A stretch of DNA of 64,000 bases from RGIG7213 sp045124505 (GCA_045124505.1 JBGVLZ010000103.1:74545-138544); one strand, 5' to 3'; counted from the first letter of the stretch, positions 35,652 to 44,679 are shown. Translations and numbers: made by a program. Notes: a model not told the origin generated them from the letters alone.

Positions 35652-35686
35652 AAAAAAACGGTTGGACTTGTTCCAACCGTTTTTTA
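35652..35686 (+). terminator. Intrinsic terminator of gapA
   Basis: ACGGTTGGA (35658-35666) and TCCAACCGT (35672-35680) with a 5-base loop, followed by six T. The upstream A-run could also serve the convergent gene. Confidence 0.95.
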
Positions 35687-35705
35687 TTTCATCGAAAACT
35701 ATATA

Positions 35706-36026
35706 TTATTTTGTAAACTGCACTATTCTGTCATATTTACAGTTTCGGAAGTATAATCCGACATCTATTGATATTTCTATGAAATTCAGTATGTAAAAAA
35801 AGAAGCTTAAAAAGAATATTCCGCCTGTACAGCCGAGTACAGTGAGCTGTATTATTTTACGTAAAATTCCGAATGCGTATCCGACAAGTAAAAACACTTC
35901 GAAAAACAAGCTTTTGCCTTTGGCGGTTTTTGAGATAAGTGATTTACGTATTGATATCGGCCACGAAAGCCCGAAGCAAAGTATAGTAAATGCCTCCATT
36001 AATTCAGTAATATAAGAAATTTCCAT
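35706..36026 (-). CDS. Small PQ-loop-like membrane protein
   Basis: 106 residues with three hydrophobic helices. The first helix-loop, MEAFTILCFGLSWPISIRKSLISKTAKGKSLFFE, matches the PQ-loop/SemiSWEET pattern (a Trp-Pro in the helix, then K-x-x-x-x-K-T-A-K-G-K-S-L), and the second helix carries GYAFGILRKI. Three-helix proteins of this kind dimerise into small transporters; the substrate is unknown. It is divergent from the LysR regulator, a layout that often means the regulator controls the gene. The ribosome site GGAGGATC is 8 or so bases ahead of the ATG. Confidence 0.72.
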   Translation of the reverse strand: MEISYITELMEAFTILCFGLSWPISIRKSLISKTAKGKSLFFEVFLLVGYAFGILRKIIQLTVLGCTGGIFFLSFFFYILNFIEISIDVGLYFRNCKYDRIVQFTK

Positions 36027-36139
36027 AATTGATCCTCCGATATTGACATTTTGTGTTTACCATATTATAATACAATGCGGTGTATATGTAAAATATATAT
36101 ATAATATACTAAATATATCATTTTGATATGGGGTTTTGT

Positions 36140-37024
36140 ATGAATATAAGCTACGATCACTACAGAATTTTCTACAATGTTGCCAAATATAAGAGCTTTA
36201 CGAGAGCCGCCGAGGTAATGTACTGCAATCAACCCAACCTGACAAGGGCAATTAAAACGCTGGAGCGACAGCTCGGATGCACTTTATTTGAGCGAACAAA
36301 TAAGGGCGTAAGACTTACCGATGACGGTTTGGCACTTTATGAGCACATTTCTGCCGCATTTGACCATATTCAAGCCGGAGAAAAAGCAATATCATCCAAG
36401 CACAGCATGGATAACGGCACAGTTTCAATAGGTGCCACCGAAATAGCCCTGCGTTGCTGTCTTTTGCCCATACTGCGGAATTATCACCAATTATATCCGG
36501 GAGTAAAGATAAAGATTTTGAACGTCTCAACACCGCAGGCACTGAAAATGACGGACAATAAGCTTGTTGATATTGCGGTGGTTACAACCCCCATTGATAT
36601 AAACAGTAAACTTACCGTAACAAAGCTTTCAGTGCTTCAGGAAGTTCCCGTATGCAGTAAAAACTTTAAGATCGAAAATGAAGTTTCGCTTTCGGATCTA
36701 CTTCAATATCCAATCATTTCCCTTGGTGCAGGAACATCCACATTTGACTTTTATTTTGAAGAATTTTTAAAGCACAACTGCCATTTTTCACCCGATATCG
36801 AAGCGGCAACAGCAGACCAGATACTTCCGCTTGTGAAATACGGACTCGGCATAGGATTTGTTCCGGAACAGTTTCTCGATTCCGATGACACTATACACAG
36901 AATAAATCTTTCAAAACCGCTTCCCCCAAGAGAAATAATCCTTGCAAAGAAAAAGGGGCACAGTTTGCCGCTTCCTGCAAAGGAACTTGTGGATATGATA
37001 AATAAAGAGTACGGTTTAAATTGA
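36140..37024 (+). CDS. LysR-family transcriptional regulator
   Basis: 294 residues from the ATG at 36140, which has GGGG in front; an ATG at 36128 has no ribosome site. The winged HTH occupies 1-60 (YDHYRIFYNVAKYKSFTRAAEVMYCNQPNLTRAIKTLERQLGCTLFER), the classic LysR pattern with an unusual CNQP in place of SQP. The substrate-binding domain follows (about 90-290, VSIGATEIALRCCLLPIL, then ISLGAGTS and VKYGLGIGFVPEQF). The ligand is unknown. The divergent PQ-loop gene is a likely target. Ends at a terminator shared with lplA. Confidence 0.92.
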   Translation: MNISYDHYRIFYNVAKYKSFTRAAEVMYCNQPNLTRAIKTLERQLGCTLFERTNKGVRLTDDGLALYEHISAAFDHIQAGEKAISSKHSMDNGTVSIGATEIALRCCLLPILRNYHQLYPGVKIKILNVSTPQALKMTDNKLVDIAVVTTPIDINSKLTVTKLSVLQEVPVCSKNFKIENEVSLSDLLQYPIISLGAGTSTFDFYFEEFLKHNCHFSPDIEAATADQILPLVKYGLGIGFVPEQFLDSDDTIHRINLSKPLPPREIILAKKKGHSLPLPAKELVDMINKEYGLN

Positions 37025-37029
37025 TATTT

Positions 37030-37066
37030 AAAAGCCAAGACAACAGTAAACATTGCCTTGGCTTTT
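37030..37066. terminator. Bidirectional intrinsic terminator
   Basis: AAAAGCCAAG (37030-37039) pairs with CTTGGCTTTT (37057-37066) between the convergent lysR-type and lplA genes. Confidence 0.85.
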
Positions 37067-37067
37067 T

Positions 37068-38054
37068 TCATATATTCTGTTTTTCAACAAGTTCACAGAT
37101 ATCATCGGAAACATCTTTATCACCGACTGCATCTGTTATTGCCTTTTTCATATCTAAACAAGTAAATCTGCATCCGATCAGTGCTTTTGATACCTCATCT
37201 GCGATCTCCCAATCCATCGCATCGGAATATACCTGAGCTGTTTTTATATGCCCCGATTCCACCTGCAGCTGAAGCGATATGCTTCCCCAAGAAAATCTTT
37301 CCTCGCAACTGAATGTAAACGGCAAGCGCGGACCGTAGAGCCATTCCCAGCTTTCAAGCTGTTCTGTATAATCTCTGATTTTTTTTACATCTTCGCCGCT
37401 AAGCGTTATTTTTTCCGCATTATGTCCGTATACCTTTTCAAATGCATTTTGCATATGCACTGCCATTGTCTGACACGTAAGCTCAGGTGCAAGCACTTTC
37501 AGATTTGTTACACGTGAACGCACAGATGCAACGCCCTTAGCCTGCAATTTTGCCTTTGACGGAGTGAGATAGCGTGAAAGCTTTTCCATATCGGCATCTA
37601 CAAGAAGCGTACCGTGGTGGTATGCGTGTCCTTGTGTGTGGTAAAAGGCATTCCCTGAAAACTTGTATCCGTTAACAAGCAGATCGTTTCTTCCTGACTT
37701 TTCGGCAGTAAGACCGATAGATGCACAAGCTGTCTGAATTACAGAAAGCTGACGGTCAACATCAAAATCTTCATCACGTACCAAAAAAGTAAAATTCAAA
37801 TTACCAAGGTCATGGAAGACAGCACCGCCTCCTGAAAGACGTCTGGCAAGCTTACCGCCTTCTTCCTCCAAAAGTGATGTTCGGCATTCCGCCCATGCAT
37901 TTTGATTCCTCCCTATGACAACCGTGTTCTGATTCTGCCACAGGTAAAGAATACAACAGCCTTCTGAAACACTTTCAAGCAAAAATTTTTCCGTTGCAAT
38001 ATTGAAATACGGATCAACACATGTGCTGTTATATACGTATATTTTTTCAATCAT
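37068..38054 (-). CDS. lplA: Lipoate-protein ligase A
   Basis: 328 residues. It activates free lipoate with ATP and attaches it to lysines of lipoyl domains (E2 proteins, GcvH). Signature RRLSGGGAVFHDLGNLNFTF (about 73-92), preceded by VVIGRNQNAWAE and followed by GRNDLLVNGYKFSGNAFY. The C-terminal accessory domain (about 240-325) is present, as in true LplA. The start ATG overlaps the stop of the upstream gene by 4 bases (38051-38054), so the pair is translationally coupled. No lipoylated enzyme genes are in the window. Confidence 0.95.
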   Translation of the reverse strand: MIEKIYVYNSTCVDPYFNIATEKFLLESVSEGCCILYLWQNQNTVVIGRNQNAWAECRTSLLEEEGGKLARRLSGGGAVFHDLGNLNFTFLVRDEDFDVDRQLSVIQTACASIGLTAEKSGRNDLLVNGYKFSGNAFYHTQGHAYHHGTLLVDADMEKLSRYLTPSKAKLQAKGVASVRSRVTNLKVLAPELTCQTMAVHMQNAFEKVYGHNAEKITLSGEDVKKIRDYTEQLESWEWLYGPRLPFTFSCEERFSWGSISLQLQVESGHIKTAQVYSDAMDWEIADEVSKALIGCRFTCLDMKKAITDAVGDKDVSDDICELVEKQNI

Positions 38055-38596
38055 AACATTTCTTCATTGTATACTGCCCTTGCACCTCCGATAAATTTCG
38101 GGCGTGTGCGTGCGGCAAGAACCATTGCTTCTCCTATTTTATTGTTTTCAAGGCGCAACGGAACTGCAACCTTTTTTAAGTGCATTCCTATCATCGTAAA
38201 TCCGATGTCAAGCCCTGCGGTGGCTTTTATTTCTTCAACCGCTACAGGATCAACAAAGCCCTCGTAAGCCTTCGTCGCCAATGAACCGCCTGCTTTAGGC
38301 TGTGGTTTGACATTTACAGCTTCGGCAAACGGAACAGCACACCGTTCTGTTATTATGGCACGGTTCAGATGCTCACAGCATTGAACAGCTAAAAACAGTC
38401 CTTTGCTTTCTGTATATTCGTGAAGCGCTTTAAAAATTTCACCTGCTACATCGGGATTGGAATTAGTTCCTATTTTTGCCCCTGTAACCTCACTTGTAGA
38501 ACAGCCGACAACTATAATATCACCTTTTTTAAGGTTTGCCTTTTCACAAAGCTCTTTAATTGAAGCTTGTGTTTGCTCATATATTGATTTATTCAT
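38051..38596 (-). CDS. TIGR01440/UPF0340 family protein (YwlG-like)
   Basis: 181 residues from the ATG at 38594-38596, which has GGAGG immediately upstream; the frame is open to 38650 but that start has no ribosome site. The family pattern is clear: KKGDIIVVGCSTSEVTG, IGTNSNPDVAGEIF, VQCCEHLNRA and KPQPKAGGSLATKAY. The function of YwlG-like proteins is unknown. It overlaps lplA by 4 bases, so a link to lipoate salvage in this organism is possible but not established. Confidence 0.9.
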   Translation of the reverse strand: MNKSIYEQTQASIKELCEKANLKKGDIIVVGCSTSEVTGAKIGTNSNPDVAGEIFKALHEYTESKGLFLAVQCCEHLNRAIITERCAVPFAEAVNVKPQPKAGGSLATKAYEGFVDPVAVEEIKATAGLDIGFTMIGMHLKKVAVPLRLENNKIGEAMVLAARTRPKFIGGARAVYNEEML

Positions 38597-38785
38597 AAAA
38601 ACACCTCCGAATAACACGGAAATTATATCATTTTTTTCTTGTAATGTCAATAGAACGCATTTTACAAATTATCACACATTGACTAATTCACAAGTTTATG
38701 ATATATTTTTACATATCTCACCTAACATTTCTGTAAATGCACGGACTATATAAGTGAAAGCATTGATCAAAGCTTGGAGAAAGAA

Positions 38786-40411
38786 ATGAAAAAACAAGAC
38801 TTGCTGAATTATTTTGATGACACCCTGCTTGATAAGCTGTTCGGCTTTTGTTACGCACGAACAAATGACAGCCATGAGGCGGAGGAGCTTTGCTCCGATA
38901 TTATCTTTGCCCTTGTAAAAGCTTCAAAAAGCGAGGGAGAAATTGAAAGTGTTTATCCGTTTATCTGGAAGATTGCAAGAAACGTATATGCTGACTTCTC
39001 AGACAAGCGCAAAAAGCACACGGAAAAGGTATATGAGGGTGATTCGGAAGACATTCTGTTAAAATTGGCAGAGGAAGATACATCCGACAATACCGCAGAG
39101 CTTTTACGTGCAGTATACCGCAGGATAGCGTTTTTGACACGGGCGTACCGTGAAGTGATGATAATGTTTTACATAGACGGTCTTTCCACCGCTGAAATAG
39201 CAAAGCTGCAAGGAACAAGCGAGGGCGCTGTCCGTCAAAGACTTTTTTCGGCAAGAGAAAAGATTAAAAGTGAGGTAGAAGAAATGGCAGACACTTATAA
39301 TAGACCTGTAGCACTTGATAAAATTGATTTTGTAATTTGGGGAACAGGAAACCCTTCTTGGGGCGACCCGCGTAATGTATGTACAAGGATATTTTCAAAG
39401 CACATCGTATGGCTTTGTCATAAAAAGCCGATGAGTGCTTCTGAAATTGCAGAAGAACTGAATGTTCCGACTGTATACGTAGAGGAAGAACTCGAAATAC
39501 TGACAAAAGGTGCAAACGGCGAATACGGATTTTTACGACGTCTTGATAACGGCAAATATGCGATAAACTTCGTTTTGCTTGACAAGGATGTATTTGAAAA
39601 AGCAAATTCGATTTATACAGAGCAATTACCGAAAATTTGCGATATTATATCAAAGTACATTGAAGAACATAAAGCTGAATATCTTGCTTTTCCGTATCTG
39701 AACAAGAATATTGATTTAAATCTCATCCTTTGGCAGCAAATATCAAGTATAGCCGATTCCTTTGCGTATTGTGTCAAAAAGAATTTAGAGGAATATCATT
39801 TTTCAAATACCACTTTGCCAAATCGCCCGTTCAGCGTTTTCGGATATGTTGACAACGGTAAATATTACGGAGGCGGCTGGGACGGCATAGGGGCACAGAA
39901 TATTTGCGGTTTTTCCGATGTTCGTTTTGATAATATATACATTACACGCATACAAAAGCATTTCGATTGCGGTCATAATGTATCAACAGACCCGCTTCTT
40001 CAGTTTGCACTTCGTGCTATTGACGGACTTGATATTTTGTCGCTCACCGAGGAAGAAAAGGAGCGTGGTGCAAAAGCCGTTGAATGCGGATATTTATACC
40101 GTGACGGTGATATGCTTTACACAAAAATTCTTGCGTGTGAACTTTCAAACCGTAGCAAACTTTTTGATATCAGCAATTCTTTACAAAACGGATATTTTGA
40201 CGAAGAAGCAAAATCGGTCGCAGAAAAGATAGCCGCACTTATTAAAAAAGCTCTCCCTGAACATTTGCTCGGCGAATGGAAATTTGCCAATTCCTTGGCA
40301 TCAATGCCCATTTTAGATGCGGTTGTTGAATGTCTTATCGAAAAAGGTGTGCTGACTCCGCCCGAAAACGGAATAGGAGCCGAGGGATGTTGGATGTGTG
40401 TTGAAAAGTAA
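38786..40411 (+). CDS. ECF-type sigma factor with a 370-residue C-terminal extension
   Basis: 541 residues from the ATG at 38786 (GGAG at 38776-38779). Residues 1 to about 160 are a standard ECF sigma factor: region 2 (CYARTNDSHEAEELCSDIIFALVKA, YPFIWKIARNVYADF) and region 4 with its HTH (YIDGLSTAEIAKLQGTSEGAVRQRLFSAREKIKSE). Most ECF proteins stop here. This one continues with a winged-HTH-like segment (about 205-260, HKKPMSASEIAEELNVPTVYVEEELEILTKG). After that come about 280 residues of no recognised family, ending with GCWMCVEK. No anti-sigma gene lies alongside, so the extension may do the sensing or the braking itself (inference). It is monocistronic and followed by a terminator. Confidence 0.85.
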   Translation: MKKQDLLNYFDDTLLDKLFGFCYARTNDSHEAEELCSDIIFALVKASKSEGEIESVYPFIWKIARNVYADFSDKRKKHTEKVYEGDSEDILLKLAEEDTSDNTAELLRAVYRRIAFLTRAYREVMIMFYIDGLSTAEIAKLQGTSEGAVRQRLFSAREKIKSEVEEMADTYNRPVALDKIDFVIWGTGNPSWGDPRNVCTRIFSKHIVWLCHKKPMSASEIAEELNVPTVYVEEELEILTKGANGEYGFLRRLDNGKYAINFVLLDKDVFEKANSIYTEQLPKICDIISKYIEEHKAEYLAFPYLNKNIDLNLILWQQISSIADSFAYCVKKNLEEYHFSNTTLPNRPFSVFGYVDNGKYYGGGWDGIGAQNICGFSDVRFDNIYITRIQKHFDCGHNVSTDPLLQFALRAIDGLDILSLTEEEKERGAKAVECGYLYRDGDMLYTKILACELSNRSKLFDISNSLQNGYFDEEAKSVAEKIAALIKKALPEHLLGEWKFANSLASMPILDAVVECLIEKGVLTPPENGIGAEGCWMCVEK

Positions 40412-40414
40412 TAT

Positions 40415-40456
40415 AATACCGTCTGTAAACCAAACGGTTATACAGACGGTATTTAA
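40415..40456 (+). terminator. Intrinsic terminator of the sigma-factor gene
   Basis: AATACCGTCTGTA (40415-40427) and TACAGACGGTATT (40441-40453), 13 perfect pairs with a 13-base loop. Confidence 0.8.
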
Positions 40457-40527
40457 AACGAATTTATCACAAGTTTTTATAATTTATTGAGTCTACGCCA
40501 TTTTATGCAGTCTTGTATTTTATAAAT

Positions 40528-40715
40528 AGATTTCCGTAGGAAATCTGCGCCATTTGCCTGCAGGCATGGCGCCTATACTGTAAAGATTCAGATAAAACGA
40601 AGCAGTTTCAAACACAATTTCTTTTATTATGTCATTCGTGAATGCTCCTACGTTTTTTAAACACTTTGTTTATTCTGTAAAATTCGGTGTTGTAGGGTTG
40701 ATTCACGAATCAACC
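40528..40715. repeat. Cluster of palindromes in a 388-base gene-free stretch
   Basis: The gap 40412-40799 has no gene. Besides terminators at each end it holds AGATTTCC/GGAAATCT (40528-40546), GCGCCAT/ATGGCGC with an inner TGCCTGCAGGCA (40547-40572), CATTC/GAATG (40633-40644) and GGTTGATTC/GAATCAACC (40696-40715). CTCCTAC and GTAGG face each other between the last two. The arrangement looks like one or two degraded small mobile repeats. No ORF with a ribosome site was found. Confidence 0.55.
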
Positions 40716-40761
40716 GTTTTAACCCATTCGGCGATAACTATATTTTATTTCTATAAAACAC

Positions 40762-40785
40762 AAGGGACGGTCAACACCGTCCCTT
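40762..40785 (-). terminator. Intrinsic terminator of pheST
   Basis: AAGGGACGGT (40762-40771) and ACCGTCCCTT (40776-40785), a 10-base stem with a 4-base loop. On the minus strand a T-rich run follows. Confidence 0.9.
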
Positions 40786-40799
40786 ATTTGATTTAGTTT

Positions 40800-43202
40800 T
40801 TAGCTTCTTATCGTTATGCCGAGCTCTTTGTCGAGGTTAGCAAGCATCTTTGAAATTGCCGCTTCTGTTTCCTCTGCTGTAAGTGTTCTGTCGGGAGCAC
40901 GGAGAGATACGGAATAAGAAATACTCTTTTTACCGCCTGTCTGTGCGCCGATGTAAATATCGAACAGCTTGACACCGTCAAGGAGCTTACCGAGTGACTT
41001 TTTGATAACCTTTTCGATCTTTGCCGCTTCAAGGTCAACGTCGCACATGAACGAGAAGTCACGTGTTACAGCCGGGAACTTGGGCAGGGGCTTGTACTGT
41101 GCAACATCACCTGCATTTGCAAGGAGAAGCTCAAAGTCAAGGTCTGCAACAAATACGGGCTTGTCAATGGAATAGTTTTCACACACACCGTAGCTTATCT
41201 GACCGAAGATACCGAGCTCCACACCGTCTTTGACTATCTTTGCGCATCTGCCGGGATGGAAGATGGGGCAAGTAGTTACTGCTTCAAATTCAACGTCCTT
41301 GACACCTGTGAAGGCAACAACCGCTTCAACGATACCCTTCAGCGCATAGAAATCGCCTTTAAGTGTACCGATAACGACCTTTGTCTTTTCCTCGGGAAGT
41401 GTTCCGGGGATGCCCTTATCGTTCGTTACAATTCCCTCACGGGGGATATATACCTTTGCCATTTCGTAAAGGCTTGCATCCGTGTTATTGTAGTTATTGT
41501 TTCTTGCAAGCACTTCAAGCATTGAAGGAATTGCCGTTGTACGCATTACGCTTGTATCTTCACCGAGGGGGTTGCTGATAACAACGCTCTTGCGTATAAC
41601 GCTGTCTTCAGGAAGATTTATCTTATCGTAATACTTCGGTGAGATGAACGAGAATGTCTGAATTTCGTTAAGTCCCATACCGCAAAGTGCTGTGCAAAGA
41701 CCTCTGTAATATCTCTGCTTGGGTGTGAGCTTTCCTTCTGCGGCTGATGTGCGGAAGCGTGTAGACTCAATTTTGTTGTAGCCGTAAATTCTTATAACTT
41801 CCTCTGCGATGTCGTTCATACATTCAACGTCGCTTCTGTAGGAAGGAACGTATATTTTGTCACCGTCAAGACGGAAGCAAAGCTTTTCAAGCGTTGCACG
41901 CATATCAGCTTCGGAAATGTATGTTCCCAAGAAGTTGCTTATTCTTTCGGGTTCAAGCTTGATAACGGTTTCTGCTTTCTTTTCGGGGTAAATGTCGATA
42001 GTACCCTCTGCAACCGTACCTGCACCGAGAAGCTGAACAAGCTCACATGCACGGTTTACGGCATCCATTGTAAGCTCGGGATCAAGTCCCTTTTCAAATC
42101 TGCCCGATGACTCTGTTCTCATACCGAGAGCACGGGAAGTAATTCTTACACCTGCGCCGTAGAAATTAGCGGATTCAAACACAACAGTCTTTGTATCGTC
42201 TGTGATCTCACTGTTTTCACCGCCCATAATTCCCGCCAAAGCAACGGGCTTTTCAGCGTCTGCAATAACGAGCATGCTTGATTTGAGCTGTCTGTCAGTA
42301 CTGTCGAGAGTTTTGAATATTTCGCCCTCGTCAGCGCATCTTACAACGATCTGCTTACCGTCAAGGCACTTGTAATCAAATGCATGCATAGGCTGACCGT
42401 ATTCAAGCATAACATAGTTTGTAATATCAACGATATTGTTTATAGGTCTTACACCTGCTGCTCTCAATCTTGAACGCATCCAAAGGGGGGAGGGCTCAAT
42501 TTTTACATTGTGAACGACCTTTGCCGTATATCTGGGGCAAAGTGCAGGCTCATCAACTCTTACGGAAATATAGTCCTCAACCTTACCGTCACAAGCCTTT
42601 ATTTCGGGTGTGCGGAGCTTGAGCTCGGAGTCCATTGTTACCGCACTTTCTCTTGCAAGACCGATAACGGAAAGACAGTCGGGGCGGTTGGGTGTTATTT
42701 CAAATTCAACAACTGTGTCGGAAAGCATCAGATATTCTTTGATATCTGTGCCAACAGGCGCATCCGTCGGAAGAATGAGTATTCCGTCCTCAATTGCACC
42801 CGGCATATCGTGTGTTGTGAGGTTAAGCTCGCCTATTGAGCAAAGCATACCCTGAGATGTTTCGCCTCTGAGCTTGCCTGTCTTTATCTTGACACCGCCG
42901 GGAAGATTTGCACCGTTAAGTGCAACGGGAACTTTATCCCCTGCGTTTACGTTTTTAGCACCTGTTACTATCTGCAAAGGCTCAGCTTCGCCGACATCGA
43001 TGCTGCAAACAACGAGCTTGTCAGCATTGGGATGCTTCGCAATTGAATTTATTTTACCGACAACAACATTTGTTATGTCCTCGCCGAGAATCTCAAAGCC
43101 CTCAACTTTTGAGCCTGTCGCTGTCATTTTTTCACAATAATCTTTTATATCGGGATTACCGATGTCTACGTAATCGGTAAGCCATTTAAGCGGTAATTTC
43201 AT
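40800..43202 (-). CDS. pheT: Phenylalanyl-tRNA synthetase beta subunit
   Basis: 800 residues, the normal length. Domains in order: B1 and the EMAP/OB-fold tRNA-binding domain (about 40-150, VVGKINSIAKHPNADKLVVCSIDVG), B3/B4 editing domain (about 200-390), B5 (about 400-475), the catalytic-like core, and the C-terminal FDX-ACB anticodon-binding domain (from about 705, FPAVTRDFSFMCDVD). It forms an alpha2-beta2 complex with PheS that charges tRNA-Phe and hydrolyses mischarged Tyr-tRNA. It lies 15 bases downstream of pheS and shares the T-box leader. Confidence 0.98.
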   Translation of the reverse strand: MKLPLKWLTDYVDIGNPDIKDYCEKMTATGSKVEGFEILGEDITNVVVGKINSIAKHPNADKLVVCSIDVGEAEPLQIVTGAKNVNAGDKVPVALNGANLPGGVKIKTGKLRGETSQGMLCSIGELNLTTHDMPGAIEDGILILPTDAPVGTDIKEYLMLSDTVVEFEITPNRPDCLSVIGLARESAVTMDSELKLRTPEIKACDGKVEDYISVRVDEPALCPRYTAKVVHNVKIEPSPLWMRSRLRAAGVRPINNIVDITNYVMLEYGQPMHAFDYKCLDGKQIVVRCADEGEIFKTLDSTDRQLKSSMLVIADAEKPVALAGIMGGENSEITDDTKTVVFESANFYGAGVRITSRALGMRTESSGRFEKGLDPELTMDAVNRACELVQLLGAGTVAEGTIDIYPEKKAETVIKLEPERISNFLGTYISEADMRATLEKLCFRLDGDKIYVPSYRSDVECMNDIAEEVIRIYGYNKIESTRFRTSAAEGKLTPKQRYYRGLCTALCGMGLNEIQTFSFISPKYYDKINLPEDSVIRKSVVISNPLGEDTSVMRTTAIPSMLEVLARNNNYNNTDASLYEMAKVYIPREGIVTNDKGIPGTLPEEKTKVVIGTLKGDFYALKGIVEAVVAFTGVKDVEFEAVTTCPIFHPGRCAKIVKDGVELGIFGQISYGVCENYSIDKPVFVADLDFELLLANAGDVAQYKPLPKFPAVTRDFSFMCDVDLEAAKIEKVIKKSLGKLLDGVKLFDIYIGAQTGGKKSISYSVSLRAPDRTLTAEETEAAISKMLANLDKELGITIRS

Positions 43203-43217
43203 ATTTATTCCCTCCCT

Positions 43218-44231
43218 TTAGAACTGTTCAAGAAATCTTACGTCGTTTTCGTAAAGCAGACGCATATCATCTATGTTGTAACGGCGCATAACAACACGCT
43301 CAATACCCAGACCGAACGCAAAGCCGCTGTACACCTCAGGGTCGATTCCGCCCATACGAAGAACGTTGGGGTGTACCATACCTGCACCGAGAATTTCTAT
43401 CCAGCCTTCGCCCTTACAAAGTCTGCAGCCCTCGCCTCCGCATACGAAGCAGGAAACGTCAACCTCTGCAGACGGCTCCGTAAACGGGAAGTGGTGGGGA
43501 CGGAAACGGATCTTTGTGTCAGCTCCGAACATATTTTTTGCAAATATTTCAAGCGTTCCCTTAAGGTCGCCCATTGTAATGCCCTTGTCGATTACAAGTC
43601 CCTCTATCTGGTGGAACATGGGGGAGTGTGTTGCGTCAACCGCATCGGAACGGTAAACACGTCCGGGGGAGATAATTCTTATCGGGGGTTCCTTATGCTC
43701 CATTGTACGTGCCTGAACGCATGATGTCTGTGAACGGAGCAGGATATTTTCCGTTATATAAAATGTATCCTGTGTGTCACGTGCGGGATGGTTTTCGGGT
43801 GTATTGAGTGCTGTGAAGTTGTAGTAATCATACTCAACCTCAGGACCGTCAACGATCTCAAATCCCATACCGATAAATATGTTTTCGATTTCTTCCTGAA
43901 CCTGTGAAAGCGGGTGACGTTTACCGATCGTGATCTTGCTTCCGGGAAGCGTTACGTCAAGCTTTTCCTTTGCAAGCTTCTTTTCGTTTTCCTTTGCCTT
44001 CTGTGCAACAGCGGCGTCTGCAAGACGCTCTTCAATGTACTGTCTTACCTCGTTTGCAAGCGCACCGATAACAGGTCTTTCCTCGGCGGAAAGCGCCCCC
44101 ATTCCTCTCAAAACAGAAGTGAGTTCACCTTTTTTGCCGAGAAATCTGATGCGGATCTGTTCAAGATCGGCATTTTCAGCTTCAAGCATCGAAACAGCTT
44201 CAAGCTTGATTTGTTCAAGTTTCTCTTTCAT
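43218..44231 (-). CDS. pheS: Phenylalanyl-tRNA synthetase alpha subunit
   Basis: 337 residues. An N-terminal coiled-coil (about 1-85) is followed by the class II catalytic core: HPLSQVQEEIENIFIGMGFE, motif 2 region TSCVQARTMEH then GRVYRSDAVDATHSPMFHQIEG, and motif 3 GFAFGLGIERVVMRRYNIDDMR. The insert CFVCGGEGCRLCKGEGWIEILGAG carries a CxxC-x4-CxxC cluster, also seen in Bacillus-type PheS. The ATG follows AAAGGAA. It is the first gene after the T-box leader, so expression should rise when charged tRNA-Phe falls. Confidence 0.98.
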   Translation of the reverse strand: MKEKLEQIKLEAVSMLEAENADLEQIRIRFLGKKGELTSVLRGMGALSAEERPVIGALANEVRQYIEERLADAAVAQKAKENEKKLAKEKLDVTLPGSKITIGKRHPLSQVQEEIENIFIGMGFEIVDGPEVEYDYYNFTALNTPENHPARDTQDTFYITENILLRSQTSCVQARTMEHKEPPIRIISPGRVYRSDAVDATHSPMFHQIEGLVIDKGITMGDLKGTLEIFAKNMFGADTKIRFRPHHFPFTEPSAEVDVSCFVCGGEGCRLCKGEGWIEILGAGMVHPNVLRMGGIDPEVYSGFAFGLGIERVVMRRYNIDDMRLLYENDVRFLEQF

Positions 44232-44264
44232 ACTGAATTCCTTTTCTTAAATTTGTTTTTTGGG

Positions 44265-44512
44265 GACGAAAAAAGCCCCGCCCCAAAAGGGACGAAGCCG
44301 AATACTCCGCGGTACCACCCTATTTTCCCGTGTAACGGGACACTCAACAGCCATAACGGAGCCGACCGTCTGCAACTACTGTTAATTCACCGCAGCTGTC
44401 TGTCAGAAATTCTGACCGCAGGGGGAAATGCAAAGCACGCACACGATACTGTATCACAGCACCCACAGCTCTCTGAAATCGTGAAGCGGTACGCCGACCC
44501 TGCCGACATTTA
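44265..44512 (-). ncRNA. T-box leader of pheST
   Basis: On the minus strand the leader has a stem I with an AG-rich bulge and GGTGCTGTGA distal motif (about 44452-44475), and the canonical T-box AGGGTGGTACCGCGG at 44307-44321. A terminator hairpin follows at 44269-44298 (GTCCC...GGGGC type stem then six T). A Phe codon TTC at 44425-44427 lies next to the closing stem of stem I (GCAGGG with CCCTGC) and is the candidate specifier. Uncharged tRNA-Phe should favour the antiterminator and let pheST be transcribed. Confidence 0.92.
44269..44298 (-). terminator. Regulated terminator of the T-box leader
   Basis: Minus-strand GCTTCGTCCC pairs with GGGGCGGGGC around a TTTT loop, with some G-T pairs, and is followed by six T. 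Confidence 0.85.
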
Positions 44513-44679
44513 CTTTTGTAGTCTAACATAAATATATTAAAAAATCAAGTATTTTTTTAATTTTATGCAAATATTTTTTTCGTTCTTAAATTATTCTTAC
44601 ATTTTGTAATTCTAATTTAAAATTATGTGTTAGAATATGTATTATTTTAGGCGAACAGCAGGACGGTCAAGGTACAGAT

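Noticed and set aside
44344..44529. A 61-codon minus-strand open frame in the pheS leader
   Set aside because: It lies wholly within the T-box RNA, has no ribosome site, and its codons follow the RNA stems.
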